Part shown: positions 47,523 through 59,273 of the stretch, piece after piece
Layout: each line of letters opens with the position of its first letter
Position numbering within the stretch: position 1 is the first letter of the stretch
Position numbers and translations under genes: made by a program
The notes under the pieces: generated by a model
The model's database searches: none
What the model was told of the DNA's origin: nothing
What the model saw: only the letters and a program-made list of their open reading frames with translations
Source: Brienomyrus brachyistius
Taxonomy: Eukaryota; Chordata; Actinopteri; Osteoglossiformes; Mormyridae
Length of the DNA: 64,000 nt
Direction: 5' to 3'
Assembly: GCF_023856365.1 (NCBI RefSeq)
Contig: NC_064551.1
Coordinates: 3,118,501 to 3,182,500 of the forward strand

Positions 47523-50500
47523 TTGTGATACAGGCCCCTGGCTATATTTTCGGGGTCCTGATTAAGAGAGCTGAGACCCTCCTTCATAGTTCCAGGTAAA
47601 AGGTAAATGTTTGTAATCCCCTAGCGGCTTCAATGAGGGCAAAATATCCACTTGGGTCAGTAGCGAAATAGGGTTTCTCTGATAAAATCATATATATCTT
47701 GGAAATGGAATATAATGGAAATAAAATATCGATGCAAGTTTATTCCGGAGACTCAACAGAATCCAATAATACCCAATAAGTAAATCATAAATATCCAAAA
47801 GATCTCTACATCTAGGCCGAGTGATGGGACTTCAGTGTTAATCAGGTTACAATTTTTGTATGTTTTTAAGGGTTTCAGAGCCAAACTGAAGCCAAGTTCA
47901 GATAATAAACATTAGTGGTTAGCAGTTATCATTAGCTTCCGCTAATCCACACATCTATGGTCACTTTGATATGGACAATAAAGTTTCTGCCACAAAATAC
48001 ATGCCACCCCCACCCCCCCAAGGACCCACCCCCTGTGAAGGCCGCACATCAAGTAAAATCAACGTTAGGAAGGCTGCTGGGCTGGGGGGCGCCCCTGAGC
48101 CGTCCAGCTCGCCGGAATCTTCCCTGACATCTTCAACCTGTCCTTCGCCCAAGCAGCTGTCCCCACGTGCCGCCATGCTTCCAGTGCCGGAGCATTCTGC
48201 TCTCACCGCCCTTTTAAGGCATCTGTGCAAAATAATCAGTTTGTGAAAATGCGAGTTGCTGAAAGACAGATGCTCTCAAAGTATCAAGTCGCATTTCAGG
48301 CCACAGCGCGCAGCTGGAAGACTGCAAATCAGATGTTATTCACAACTTGTGTATAATCTCAGATGCATAAGACATATGAAATATTGCACCAAGACACAGA
48401 ATAACAAAAAAGAATGCATCAATCAAAAAAGACGGAAAGAAATCAGTGTGTGTCTGAGATTTAATGCATGATTCAGGTCAGGTGTGCTGTATATCAGTGT
48501 AAATATTTTTTTGAAAGTGATGGTTTTTGATTATCCAGATATTATATATGCTTTTTTTCAACAAGCATCATATAAGTAGCGTGGATGGTTTAACTGCTTT
48601 CTTGGTTGAAGCAGAATTATTTCCCTCACAGTGAAACAGCTGCAAACTATAAATGGATAAATAATACCCTGTATAATCACATTTAATTTCCATGTGCAAA
48701 ATCTAATATCTGAGACAGATCAGAAGTGTCAATGGATTTAAACATTGTTGGTAATACATATAATTTATTGAGCACTAGTACCATGGACGAATTAACCTGG
48801 ACGAATGCCACAAGTGAATAGCTGTTAAACGTGTGGTTTTACATAAATTCTCCTTTGAGAGCGCCTTGTAACACAGCACTTAAATTCCATGCATGAAAGT
48901 TGTCTGAAAAAATAGCTAATCAGTGGTCAGTGTAAAATAATCACCTTCACGCACCATTAAACAGCCAAAATACTTCCCTTTCTGTAAATACCACACGTTT
49001 ACGAGTTAAATCTTAGATCATCACCCAGCTAACAATTTAGCCCGGAAACAAAGGAGCTCTATCCGAAGCCGGTTGCAAAAATAAGTATAATATATATAAC
49101 AATACAAATTAGTAATGGTGCCAAAGCAGTGGGGTTACGGCAAGTTTAAACAAATCAGACGATCCTGAAACTAAGCTCCCGGGACTAAAAACCAATATGG
49201 CCACTTTCCTGGTGAACAGCGCCGTGTGAAAACGCACCTCGCGGAGATTATCACAGAAATGTGTCGACGGATGTTGTTTCCCGCGCCCCGCTTCTCTTTC
49301 TGGAGCTTTTAGCAGGGATACATATTTTAACTGTGGATCCCGCTGTGCACCCCCACGCAGTTGCCATGGACACCGTAAAGTTGGAAGAGGCGAGCACTGC
49401 GTTGTCTGGCAATCATTTAGCCTGCTGGAGAGATCTGACTTACAGGAAGGTGCTCTGCCTGGAATCCATGTCACTCCGCAGGGGAATGGCTCGCTTGATG
49501 GGAAACATCCACCGAGCAACACCCACCTCAAAGACAAGGAAGCTTTACAATATACAGGCACTGGCGACGCTGCGGCTCTCTGCCGGGCACTGCGGCGCGG
49601 GTCAATGAACCATCCATGCAGTGGCATCACGGTGCTGTGCAGTGTCGCCACTGCGCCTGTTTGACGAGGTCTGCCTAATTACCACATTGTCACTGAGACT
49701 GCCGGCATGGGTCCTGTCACCGTGCAAATGTTTTTACTGTCCCCGAAGTGTTTGTTATGAAAATACTCAAAAAATGCATCGTCAACATATATCTATCATT
49801 AAAAAAAAATTCCTGCTATAAAACAGTATGTGTGACCAGGAAGCCATATAACTGCAGATATTCCAGAGATATCCCAAGAACATTCCAGAGAAATGTTTCG
49901 AACCGATTTAATAATTTAGCAGAAAACCCTGGAACGTACTAATTAACCACAATGGAGAGTTTGTATTTCGCTTGTGTTTAATGTTCCATTGTGACCTTTG
50001 GGTGTTATTAATCTACAGGGTACTGTACGAATGGTCCCATATGCAAACCTCCGGAGGATTAAAAAGTCATTATTGTGTATTTGTTCATTGATGGTATGCA
50101 TAACTTTCTTATAAGGGATGTTCATGACACTGTAAGGCAAGGGTCACAGGTGTCAACTGGGTGATGCATGAAGTAGTCAGGTAAGCCTCTGGATAAAAGG
50201 CAAATATGCAATTCCTGGGGTGGGGCGGGGGGTCATAGGCGGTCATTTGGAGGGACTAGGGCCACCCTTAGGTGACCCTAAGAAGTACAGGGCATATAGC
50301 AGGGAACATCCTGGATGGGACGCCAGGTAACTTGGAGATACAAACTTACTGTAGTGGTCAGCAGATCTGGGTATCATGACAGCAGGAAGAAGACGAGGCA
50401 GATGGAACAGATGGAGGTGGCAACACAGTGTGGATGGAAAGAAGCCTCTTTTATCAATGGCTTTAAAAAACCAATTTGGCATTCGCACCTCTACGTTTCA

Positions 50501-51230
50501 GCCGGCTCAGCCACAGACTGAGCCCCTCACACCTTTCACACCTCACAGTCAGCTCATGGCTGGACACTTATCCAGTGGGAGGTCGCCGCATGGAATGATG
50601 GGAAGGGGGCCGGGTCAGGTTTACCCAATCCCCTAGTACCGTGCGTTACATCACCTGGATACAAGCTCAGAGACTGCGGGGGGACGATATGGGGGGAGCA
50701 CAGGTGCGCCCCACACGACACATGAAGCCCACACTGCAGAGCACCCCACCACTCCTCATGCTTCAGGTGGGACGAAGCCTTCCTCATTGTGAGACTGCTC
50801 AGACTCCCTTACAGTTTGTGCATTTATTAGCACATTTACAAAATGGATTTTAGTCGGCCTTTATATAAAACATACTGGGTGTAGGTAAATAATGGGTTTG
50901 ACAGCAAGTGTAGCCTGACTAATTCTGCAATTAATTTGCCTGAAGAATATGTCTTTTATGCTCTTATTGGGGTGGGGGGAGGCTGATTAACTTCCTGTCA
51001 CTTGATTCTCACCAGCACTAAACATCATAGCAGCACATTTTAAAATGCTTCGACATCACCTCATTAAAAAGGCATCTCAGCCAAACTGCACTTGCGGACG
51101 GTTAGTTAGCATGTGAATCGGACTGTTCCTTGTGGCTGAAATGGACTTACTGCCATTCTCATTTCATAGTGTTTGCTTTTGCTGTATAAGCAGACATCTC
51201 AATAATCCATTCATATTCTATGTCCACTTG
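47523..51230. other. Non-coding DNA with GC-rich low-stop stretch
   Basis: At 49,109-49,651 the minus strand is open for 180 codons while the plus strand is open for 115 codons (49,261-49,608). Neither has recognised motifs, so this is listed as GC-rich non-coding DNA. Elsewhere nothing was recognised, apart from G-rich words near 50,217-50,233 and a weak retroposon-like word (gcagggaacatcctggatgg) near 50,299. Confidence 0.4.
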
Positions 51231-51415
51231 TTCTATGAAGGATTGTCGGGTCGGAGCATATTCCACAAGGCTGGGAATAACCCAGGACAGGGCAGATACA
51301 CACACACATGCACAATCTGGTGTCTCCATTTCACCTCAGCACATTTTGGTGCTAAAATGGAGCTGGGGTAGAGACTCGAACCCTGGTCCCAGAGGTGTGC
51401 AGCAACAGCGCTGAA
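51231..51415 (-). mobile_element. Degenerate L2/Maui-like or SINE fragment, minus strand
   Basis: Contains acaaggctgggaataaccca, then acacacacacatgcacaatc, and gagactcgaaccctggtccc, the minus-strand B-box region seen in other copies. The (GGAT)n tail is missing. Confidence 0.55.
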
Positions 51416-51715
51416 TATCTGCCATATTCCAGGATAGCTAAATGAAAGTTTTTTTTTACCGTTCGTTCTCATTTCATCGACAAGTTGATAGGTATTGTGA
51501 TTTTGGAAATAAAAGTTGAAATAAGCCTTATCTGGAGATACAGGACATGTTCGGGGCCAAAAGAACAGAAGATGAATTTTCATCACTTTAAATCTCACTT
51601 GCAGGTACGGCTGTCTTCCAGTTATAGTGACATATGGTAAATACTTGAAACTCTTTCATAGCATCATTTGAATGGATTTAGATGATCCAGCTGTTGATTC
51701 CAAATCTGCAAGCAG
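51416..51715. other. Non-coding DNA
   Basis: Nothing recognised. Confidence 0.5.
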
Positions 51716-51880
51716 CTTCATCCATCCAGTTCCCATATCTGTTTATGCAATGCGGGGTCACAGAGTACCGACGCACAGGGGGCACAGCCTGGAGAGGAAG
51801 CCAGTCCATCACTGGGCTGACACAAGGGCAGTGTAACAGACAGTGAGCCCCACCACTTGTGAGAGATCCCAGCGGAGGCC
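51716..51880 (-). mobile_element. L2/Maui-like retroposon fragment, minus strand
   Basis: Begins catccatccagttcccatat (the minus-strand tail), continues caatgcggggtcacag and gaggaagccagtccatcact, and fades after about 51,880. Confidence 0.6.
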
Positions 51881-51979
51881 CACACAGAAGCAGAAAGAAC
51901 TCATTTAATTCATTTAACGAATAAAATATGTAAACAGTAATTTGGAGTTAGCCATCTCATAAGCTAAAACTACGTCATA

Positions 51980-52304
51980 CAGGCAGTCCCCAGATTAAGA
52001 ACGTCCGACTTACAGACAGCTCGTACTTACAAACTGACTGCCATAAAACCTATCACATTAAAAACCTGAGTAAAATTCACTGTTTCGTAGTAACGACACG
52101 CACTGCGTCGTGACACTTGTGAAAACATTGCGCAGCTTCAGTGCTTTGTCGCCTCGATGTACAGTACCGTATAAAGTTACTTTTATTATTACTGCAAAAT
52201 TATTATTATTATGTACTATATCATTATTTTCCTGACTTACCTACAAATTGGACATAACAACAGATTTAGGGAATAGATCTCGTTCGTAACCTGAAGACTG
52301 CCTG
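51980..52304. mobile_element. Tigger-like Tc1/mariner miniature element
   Basis: The left end is CAGGCAGTCCCCAGATTAAG. The right end on the minus strand is CAGGCAGTCTTCAGGTTACG. Over the first 24 bases 20 match. TA precedes the left end (51,978-51,979). The right flank is CA, one transition from TA. The 325-bp interior has no transposase. Ends of this type are spread widely among vertebrates. Confidence 0.8.
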
Positions 52305-52799
52305 CACTTAATATACAGATATTAAGTATCATAATAAAATGCAGCTGAAAGGCAGTGTTTTAATGTGAAAATCTGTGTCTAACTGCAATCCGTTTAAAAC
52401 ACCATATGTGGCGGATTAATGACTCATCCAAGGCGGAGTTTAACCGCATATCCCTTCCTTAAATAACCTGTTAGGGCCATTCATCAAACCGCCCACCAAA
52501 CACAAGCCGTTCATCCCACAACGTCCACGGTGATCTGCAGCGCTTCCACACGAAGGTGCGTTTAAAAACACACGCGGAATGCAAAATGGATTTATGCAAC
52601 TAAGAACTAATTTTATTTGTGCTGATATAAAATTGTGTGATATTGATGGAACTTTTTTGGTACCTTCTTTGGCATTTAGAGTCCTTCCCACATTATACAG
52701 AAAACACAGGATGCTGCTTCATTACTGGCTGCTTATATATAAACACACACGCAGACAAACACCTACCATGTATAACTCTGCGTGTTCGGCTCTGTGTCG
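52305..52799. other. Non-coding DNA
   Basis: Short open frames on both strands (up to 83 codons) without recognised domains. Confidence 0.45.
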
Positions 52800-52945
52800 C
52801 TGATTGGCTGCTGCTGGTTTGAATCCAGTCTATGGCAGAATAGTTACGTGTCCCTTGGGCCCTTAAGCAAGGCCATTAATCCCCCGAAGTGCTTCAGGGA
52901 CACCAGATAAATAGCTGACCCTGTGCTTAGACCCTGTGCCTCACT
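52800..52945 (+). mobile_element. SINE/retroposon head fragment, plus strand
   Basis: Contains ggctgctgctggtttgaatc (B-box-like), cccttgggcccttaagcaag, cattaatcccccgaagtgct and tagctgaccctgtgcttaga. This order belongs to the 5' part of a common fish retroposon. It has no tail. Confidence 0.6.
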
Positions 52946-53069
52946 TTCGCCGTTACGTCTGAGTCTCAAAGCAGAGCATGATGGGAAATGTAAAAAACAT
53001 TCCGATGTACTTGGCCTTTGGCAAATGGCAAATTAAGCGTCATTTCGGTCACCGATTCACCGGGAAACT

Positions 53070-53501
53070 TTGTCTTTGGATTGTAGGAGGGAGTCGGAGG
53101 ATCCAGTGCAGACTTCGGAAGATGTACAGGAAGTGATAAGACCTGAGAAGGAGCCCGATTACAGCCCCGGATCACACAGCTACCCGCTGAGGCACCGTAC
53201 TGTCCATCAAAAGCAAAGCAATGTGAAATGTCAAAGCCCTCAATGGAGCTTTGAGGCTCCTGCGTCAGTCTGCTCCCTTAATTCTCCCTTGCATTTCCTG
53301 ACCTCCATTTTTTTGGTCTGCAGCTATGATGAGGAAGCCCCCCGAGGAACCGAAAAGGCCGCCGATGCTGGGAATGCAGAGGAGGCTCGGATTTCCGGCT
53401 CTCTGAGGAGGTCACAGATTCTGCTGGATGCGGAAATAGATTTTCATGTCTGGTTCTCGGCTCCTCCAGCCCCCCCACCACGTCAGGGCAGAACCCGCTG
53501 A
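53070..53501 (+). other. 143-codon open frame, possible exon remnant, unproven
   Basis: The frame is acidic and then Pro/Arg-rich and shows no recognised domain. Two AG sites with modest pyrimidine tracts precede coding-like stretches: tttgtctttggattgtag ending at about 53,086, and tccatttttttggtctgcag ending at about 53,323. No matching strong donor site was identified. It could be chance GC-rich DNA, a regulatory element, or exons of an unknown gene. A minus-strand frame (53,278-53,481) also exists, which weakens the coding case. Confidence 0.15.
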
Positions 53502-55271
53502 AAGAGTTCAGCCCCAGCCGTGATTAAATGTGTCTTGTGATGAGATTATTAATAAATGTGTTTGACCCGACTTTGCCCAGACTTCTCTTTGACCTTTGCT
53601 CTTTGCTGGCATAAATAGCAGAGGTGTCAAAGCAGACAGGGAACTGAAGCAAACAGGAAAGGTAATTTGCTGCATATTCATTTATTTCAATACCTTTTTA
53701 CTACATTACAGAAGCAAATTGGGCTTTATTGCACTTACTGATATGCTGGTTTTCTAATTTTCAAAGTCACTGTTTGTGCTCTATAAAATGTAATTCATGC
53801 AAGGATATTTTAACTCCTATAGACCTATTAACTATAAATAGAGCTTCAAAATGTCCCTTAGTCTGATCGCGTGCCTGTTCTCATTTCGTTTTGAAGGTCA
53901 ATTATTTTCTTAATGTTATAGACATAAATTAAACGCTGGTTCCTTTAGGTCTACTCGTATGCAGAAAAGGGAAGTGAAAAATCCAAAAATGTTGGATATT
54001 GGTTAAGATCTTAGAGAAATACTCTCTGAATTGTCCTTTGTAGGGCGACAAAGGCAATCTTCACTAGAGGCAAAAAAATAACAATAATAAGAGAGTTTAC
54101 CTACAAAAGAAGATGAATGGCACACCATATTTAGTAGCGATTGTAGAAGATGACAGTATAAGTATATTGTTCTGGAGCTTTGGAGGGGGCGGGGAAAGTT
54201 CCTACCGTTTAAAGTTCAGATTGAGCCATTGTAATGCCCATTTTGGCCATGCTTTTATATAGCTACTTTATTTATTTATTTATTGCTTCGGTGACGGAAG
54301 CTGCGCTCCTCTGCCGATCCGAACGTATTTTTCGGTACAACGTAGTTTGCTTGAAGTCCAAACAGCATCTGCTGGGTTTAGAAACCATGTGACAAATGAC
54401 CAGAAGAGGCTGTTTATCATCCAGGTAATTAGGTCATTACCAGTGACACGGTACTCAGTAAAGCATAGCGTGTGTTACTAACTGTTTAGTCACTCGCATG
54501 CCCGAAGCGTAGCAGCTGTAAAAGCAGCGCAGAAAAGGGGAGAAAATCGATACTATATTACCTCAATTAAACTTGCGTAACCGCTGTGGTCCCCAGACTA
54601 TTGCACAGCGAAGACCACATTTCAGGCAGTTCATTAACTTCTGATAAGTCTTGCGATAAACTTATAATTGGGGTGATTTTTCAGTGCGTTTGTTACCTGA
54701 TCAGCGCCCGCTCCGATATTTCTAACCCATTTACTCTGAAACAGTGACCGCCAGTGCCATCGGCCAGGTTAAAGTATATGCAGTCAGCCTCTGCCAGCCT
54801 GCCTGCTGTTTAATGCAAACGGCGGAAGTACATATTCGCCAATATTATGCGAATGGCGTCTCCTTTCCCCTAGCTGTATGGTAGACACTTATGGAGATTC
54901 GCAGAATGTAAAAGCAAACTGTCAGACGAAGTCTGGCTTGGGGGAGTGTAAAGAGCTGAACTAGGTTGGATTCGAATGATGGTGATTTCTTCATTAAACC
55001 AAACTAGTTATATTAACTCGTTAAAAGTCAGTTAAAAGGCTGATTTAGGAATTCACAAATTACCTTTTAAAGATTACCTTTTAAAATTAAATGGGAAGTT
55101 GGTTGGTGGCCAGGACGTTTTCATTTAGTGTTAATGGAATAGAACTGGAGGGGAAAAGGCATCGATGGCCAGAGAAAAGACACAGAGAAAGGTAGTGGGC
55201 TCAAGTCCCAAAAGTGGTGACAAGCGAATTTCACTGCACCTCTTTTGTCCAGCTATTACTATAATTAACTG
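53502..55271. other. Non-coding unique DNA
   Basis: No gene, transposon end or array was recognised. A ttta repeat lies near 54,268-54,284. Confidence 0.5.
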
Positions 55272-55277
55272 AACCAT

Positions 55278-55321
55278 TATTGTTATTATTATTGTTATTA
55301 TTATTGTTATTATTGTTATTG
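55278..55321. repeat. (TTA/TTG)n trinucleotide tract
   Basis: Alternating ttatta and ttgtta units. The minus strand reads as poly-Asn, an artefact. A second ATT-rich tract lies at about 56,084-56,155 on the far side of the retroposon pair. Confidence 0.9.
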
Positions 55322-55436
55322 TGTGATGGGTTGGCACCCGGTCCTGGGATGTTCCCTGCCTTACAGGTATTCCCCCCCGAGATACGCTCTGGATCAGTGA
55401 CCCTGAGTTGAATAAGCAGGTATAGAAAATGCATTA
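55322..55436 (+). mobile_element. L2/Maui-like retroposon tail with single 47-bp unit, plus strand
   Basis: Contains one unit (gtgatgggttggcacccggt, gggatgttccctgcc), then gatcagtgaccctgagttga and ataagcaggtatagaaaatg. This is the unamplified form of the segment that is tandemly repeated at 40,207 and 55,501. Confidence 0.75.
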
Positions 55437-55444
55437 TTAATCCA

Positions 55445-56068
55445 CCCACTTTGTGTAACAGCTTGTCTCACTCAAGGAAACAGGGAGCTCCAGAGCCTAT
55501 GGGCACAAGGCAGGGAACAACCCAGGATGGGCTGCCAATCCATCACAGGGCACAAGGCAGGGAACAACCCAGGATGGGGCACCAACCCATCCCAGGGCAC
55601 AAGGCAGGGAACAACCCAGGATGGGCTGCCAATCGGTCACAGGGCACAAGGCAGGGAACAACCCAGGATGGGCTGCCAATCCGTCACAGGGCACAAGGCA
55701 GGGAACAACCCAGGATGGGGCACCAACCCATCCCAGGGCACAAGGCAGGGAACAACCCAGGATGGGCTGCCAATCCGTCACAGGGCACAAAGCAGGGAAC
55801 AACCCAGGATGGGCTGCCAACCCATCGCAGGGCACACTGGCACATTGTTCACTCACACAGGCACACCTGTGGACAATTTGGTAACTCCAATTAGCCCCAG
55901 CATGATTTTGGACTGTGGCGGAAGGGGGGAGGGGGATACCTGGAGGACACCCCAGGACGACACGGGGAGGACATGCAAACCACACACACGGAACCCTAGC
56001 AGAGACTCGACCACAGGGCCCCAAGGTGTGACGCACCAGTGCTCACCACCGTACCACCATGCAGTCCC
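55445..56068 (-). mobile_element. L2/Maui-like retroposon with internal minisatellite, minus strand
   Basis: Read on the minus strand the order is: the head with tggtgagcactggtgcgtca and ggtcgagtctctgctagggt (about 56,000), gcatgtcctccccgtgtcgt, cacagtccaaaatcatgctg, the 47-bp array, and a short tail near 55,450. It lies tail to tail with the plus-strand copy at 55,322-55,436, so the two form an inverted pair. The long open frames across it (179 and 185 codons) reflect the array. Confidence 0.75.
55501..55840 (-). repeat. 47-bp minisatellite, 7 copies plus partial
   Basis: Units starting gggcacaaggcagggaacaa begin at 55,501, 55,548, 55,595, 55,642, 55,689, 55,736 and 55,783, with a partial at 55,830; all steps are exactly 47 bp. 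Two unit types occur: A (ggatgggctgccaatc) and B (ggatggggcaccaaccc). The order is A-B-A-A-B-A-A', so B recurs after 141 bp, which suggests duplication of a three-unit block. Confidence 0.97.
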
Positions 56069-58014
56069 TTGTTGTTTCCATTAGTAATAATTACTATATT
56101 CATTATTATTATGATGTGATAATAATTGTTATAATTACTATTATTAGTAGTATTAAGTCATTTAAGGCTGGTCTGCATGGTTCTCTGTACGTGCGTTTCA
56201 TGCCAATCCCACATGAGTTATTACATCTGACATGATTAATATTTAATATTCACTTTTATTTATAGCTGGGTGTTGTTACTTGCATCAGCAGTACCTCCAG
56301 CTTCATGTGCAGATATAAATGACTGCAAATATAATAATACATATCCAGAAGAGATTAGCATCGTATATTGATTGCTATGAAACGCTGGCAACGGCCATGC
56401 AGTGCAACATTAACCTTTAATTCAAAAGGCATTTGTTGCCTCCGATCCTTTACGGTGAATTTCATTTGAACTCCTGCCACAAAAAAATGAATGGAGTATA
56501 GAAGCTAGTGAAGACCTTTGGGGGGCGATTTTCTATTTTCCTCCTCTTTTATGTGACATAATGCATCTGATAAAGATATAACAACATGCATATTGCAGTT
56601 GCTGGCACGTGGCCAAACAGTGAGATGTCAGAAATGGAGGATGACCCACACAAATAGACGTCTTCTGTGTGCACGATCACAGAAAGTATGGGCAGGATTT
56701 AAATCCCAGCAGATGGGTTTGTTCTATAAATGCGTGAAGAGCCCTTTCACTTATGTATATTCCTTTCATTTTTGGCGTTATGCATTTGAGAAATGTATTA
56801 CATAATACATAAGCAATGTTTTTTAAAAGCACAATGAATACTAAACTATACAACATTTCCTATCTCTGGAGCTCTGTGTCCTGTTTGGTGCGTTGGCTGC
56901 ACAGGATACTGACTCTCAACACCATCTCTGACTCTCAACACCATCTGATTTTCACTGTGAATCCCAATTGTTGCTCCAATTCAAACAAGCCTCTATGGTG
57001 CCTTATAGCTCTTCAGCCCAAACCAAATCCGTTCTGAGCGTATCTGAGTAAAAATCTGTTCAGGTCTGATGTTTATAAATGCACACACACGTACCTTGTT
57101 TACCCTGTCAGAAATATTAAGGGGTTTCTCTGAGAGATGTTGCAGTGGATTTACCTATAGCAGGGAACTCCAGATCCATCAGAAAACCAGGCCACATGGC
57201 CTCGCGGCACGACGGCGGGACAGATTTGACATGAAACCGTGAACAGAGAGAGTGGCGACACGCTAACAGCGGCCCTGCAGAACAGTGCGTCTCGAAAGCA
57301 GCGTAATGGATGATGACTGGTGAAGTGCACAAGGAAGAAGGATATGTGTAATGCATGAGTGTGCCAGATAACAGGAATAACTCTGGGAAAGATTCTGTGA
57401 CTTATTATCTCTTTAATAAAATACTACTGAAGGGTTGCAGCTCTGACGCTTTGCATCGTTATTATTTTTTGCTTTGCTTTGTTTACTTCTGAAGAAGCTC
57501 TCATCAATATGAAATCCGAATTCAATATAAACTTTTTTCCTCCAATATTATTCAATTTGAAGGAATATTCCAAACCACAATTACCTTTGATAAATGGCAT
57601 AATATTACTCTGATATTATGATAAATGCTACGAGAATTACTTATGAGGAGCACATGGGGTGTGTAACTGTGAAATTTGATAAATTACAATTTCTTTCAGA
57701 ACATTTGTTGGAAAAAAAAAACAGCACTAAATCGGATCCCTGTAGCGTGCTGAGTACAGGCTCCCTCATCCTCATACACACCCACACACACACACAGAGC
57801 GTGCAACAGTATTGTCTCATCTGTGCAGTAACAGAGTATTATACTCTACTGCTGGAACAAGAATAACGAAACTAATATCAGAAATAGTAAAAAACAACAA
57901 ACTGACATAAAGCACGTCAGTCTATTTAAAATGCAGAGTAGGACCTTAATTTTGCCAAAAACGTTACAGGTAAATATACAGTAAGAGGATCATTTTCTTT
58001 CTAATACATCCATT
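56069..58014. other. Non-coding AT-rich DNA
   Basis: An ATT-rich tract lies at 56,084-56,155 and a short CA run at about 57,776-57,796. No gene recognised. Confidence 0.5.
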
Positions 58015-58320
58015 TTTACACAACCCCTTATCCAGGACAGGTTCAAGGCGAGTCTGCAGCCTATTCTGGTAGTACAGGGCAAAAGGCAGCGGACACCCTG
58101 GATGGGATGCCAGTCCATCACAGGGCACTGGGCTGGGGTACAGCCTGGATGGGATGCCAGTCCATCACAGGGCACTGGGCTGGGGTACACCCTGGATGGG
58201 ATGCCAGCCCATCACAGGGCACGGGTATGCAAACTCCACGCACACACATACAGAACTGGGCGAAGGATTCGAACCCCAAATTGGCCACTCACTCTCCACC
58301 GGCAGCAGCCTCGATAAACA
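58015..58320 (-). mobile_element. L2/Maui-like retroposon with 47-bp repeats, minus strand
   Basis: Starts with tacacaaccccttatccagg (the minus-strand tail) and ends with a B-box-like ggattcgaaccccaaattgg. Between them ggg-starting units occur at 58,077, 58,123, 58,170 and 58,217 (46, 47 and 47 bp apart), containing ggatgggatgccagtccatc. The unit is homologous to, but clearly different from, the ones at 40.2 and 55.5 kb. Confidence 0.8.
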
Positions 58321-58973
58321 CGAAAAATATCATAAGGCTTTTTCAAAATGGAAAATTCCTCTGCCGGCCAAACGAATCCAGATGTGTGTTTTTTTGACTA
58401 GCTGTAGTACATCGAGAAGCTTGGTCCGCAAAGGCGTGGAGACAAGAATCGGGAGCCAAGAGAGGTTCACTTGCCGCTAGAATTCTTAAACACATGGCAT
58501 CTCCATTCGGTAAGTCATAAGATCAGACACTCCGGAATTAAGACGAGTTGGCAATAGGAAGAGAAATAGCAGTGCTGCAACAGAACAGCATGTGAGAGTA
58601 ACGCTAATGTAAGAGCAAAGCAATGCAAGCAGCAACAGACAACAATAAAGTGGCGCGGAGCTCCATCTGCAAAACGTGCGACACCAGGACCCCGCCTGCT
58701 GCCCCAGACACTGCCTATGACAGCACTTTAATTCTCCTATGCAGGGTTATCATCCGTGCATTACCACAGTCTTTAAATATATTTGTACTCACTCCAAAGT
58801 GTAAATTGTGCTGGTAAGCCTAATTTCCTCAGGGGAGATAAGGCCTTTGCAGTCTATAGGAAATAAGAAAGGCTTTCAAACACTGGCCGTCAAGCCCAAA
58901 GGCAGAAGCACTGATGAGCTGACCAATAAAAACGGCAGGAAAAAGTGGGACATCGGCAAAAAAAAGACAAACT

Positions 58974-58988
58974 CCCCCCCCCCCCCCC
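58974..58988. repeat. C15 homopolymer
   Basis: Fifteen consecutive C. Confidence 0.95.
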
Positions 58989-59251
58989 ACTGGCTCATTC
59001 TCACTCTCCCTTTGCCTTTGATAAAAGGTGGCACAAGTCAGTGAGGGAGTTTGAAACAAGCTACACATTAATATTTTAAAAAGGGCATCTCCGCGTTTGA
59101 TGTGCGGACCTTTATGCAAATGAAGTAGCTGAAAAGGGTCCCAGCGGAGATTCTGTTGCTTTATTCTGCGTTCTTGATTTTTTCTTGATAAATCTAAATG
59201 AACTTCTCATACTCCCTCGGCTGTCCTGTGTGCTGAAACTTAAACTCTGTT

Positions 59252-59273
59252 CCCCCCCCCCCCCCCCCCCCCC
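59252..59273. repeat. C22 homopolymer
   Basis: Twenty-two consecutive C, the longest G/C homopolymer in the window. Confidence 0.95.

Noticed and set aside
55231..55449. Poly-Asn protein on the minus strand
   Set aside because: Produced by the TTA/TTG trinucleotide tract and the adjacent retroposon tail.
55497..56084. Overlapping open frames of 179-185 codons, the longest in the window
   Set aside because: They run through the 47-bp array and retroposon on both strands. The peptide repeats mirror the DNA repeat.
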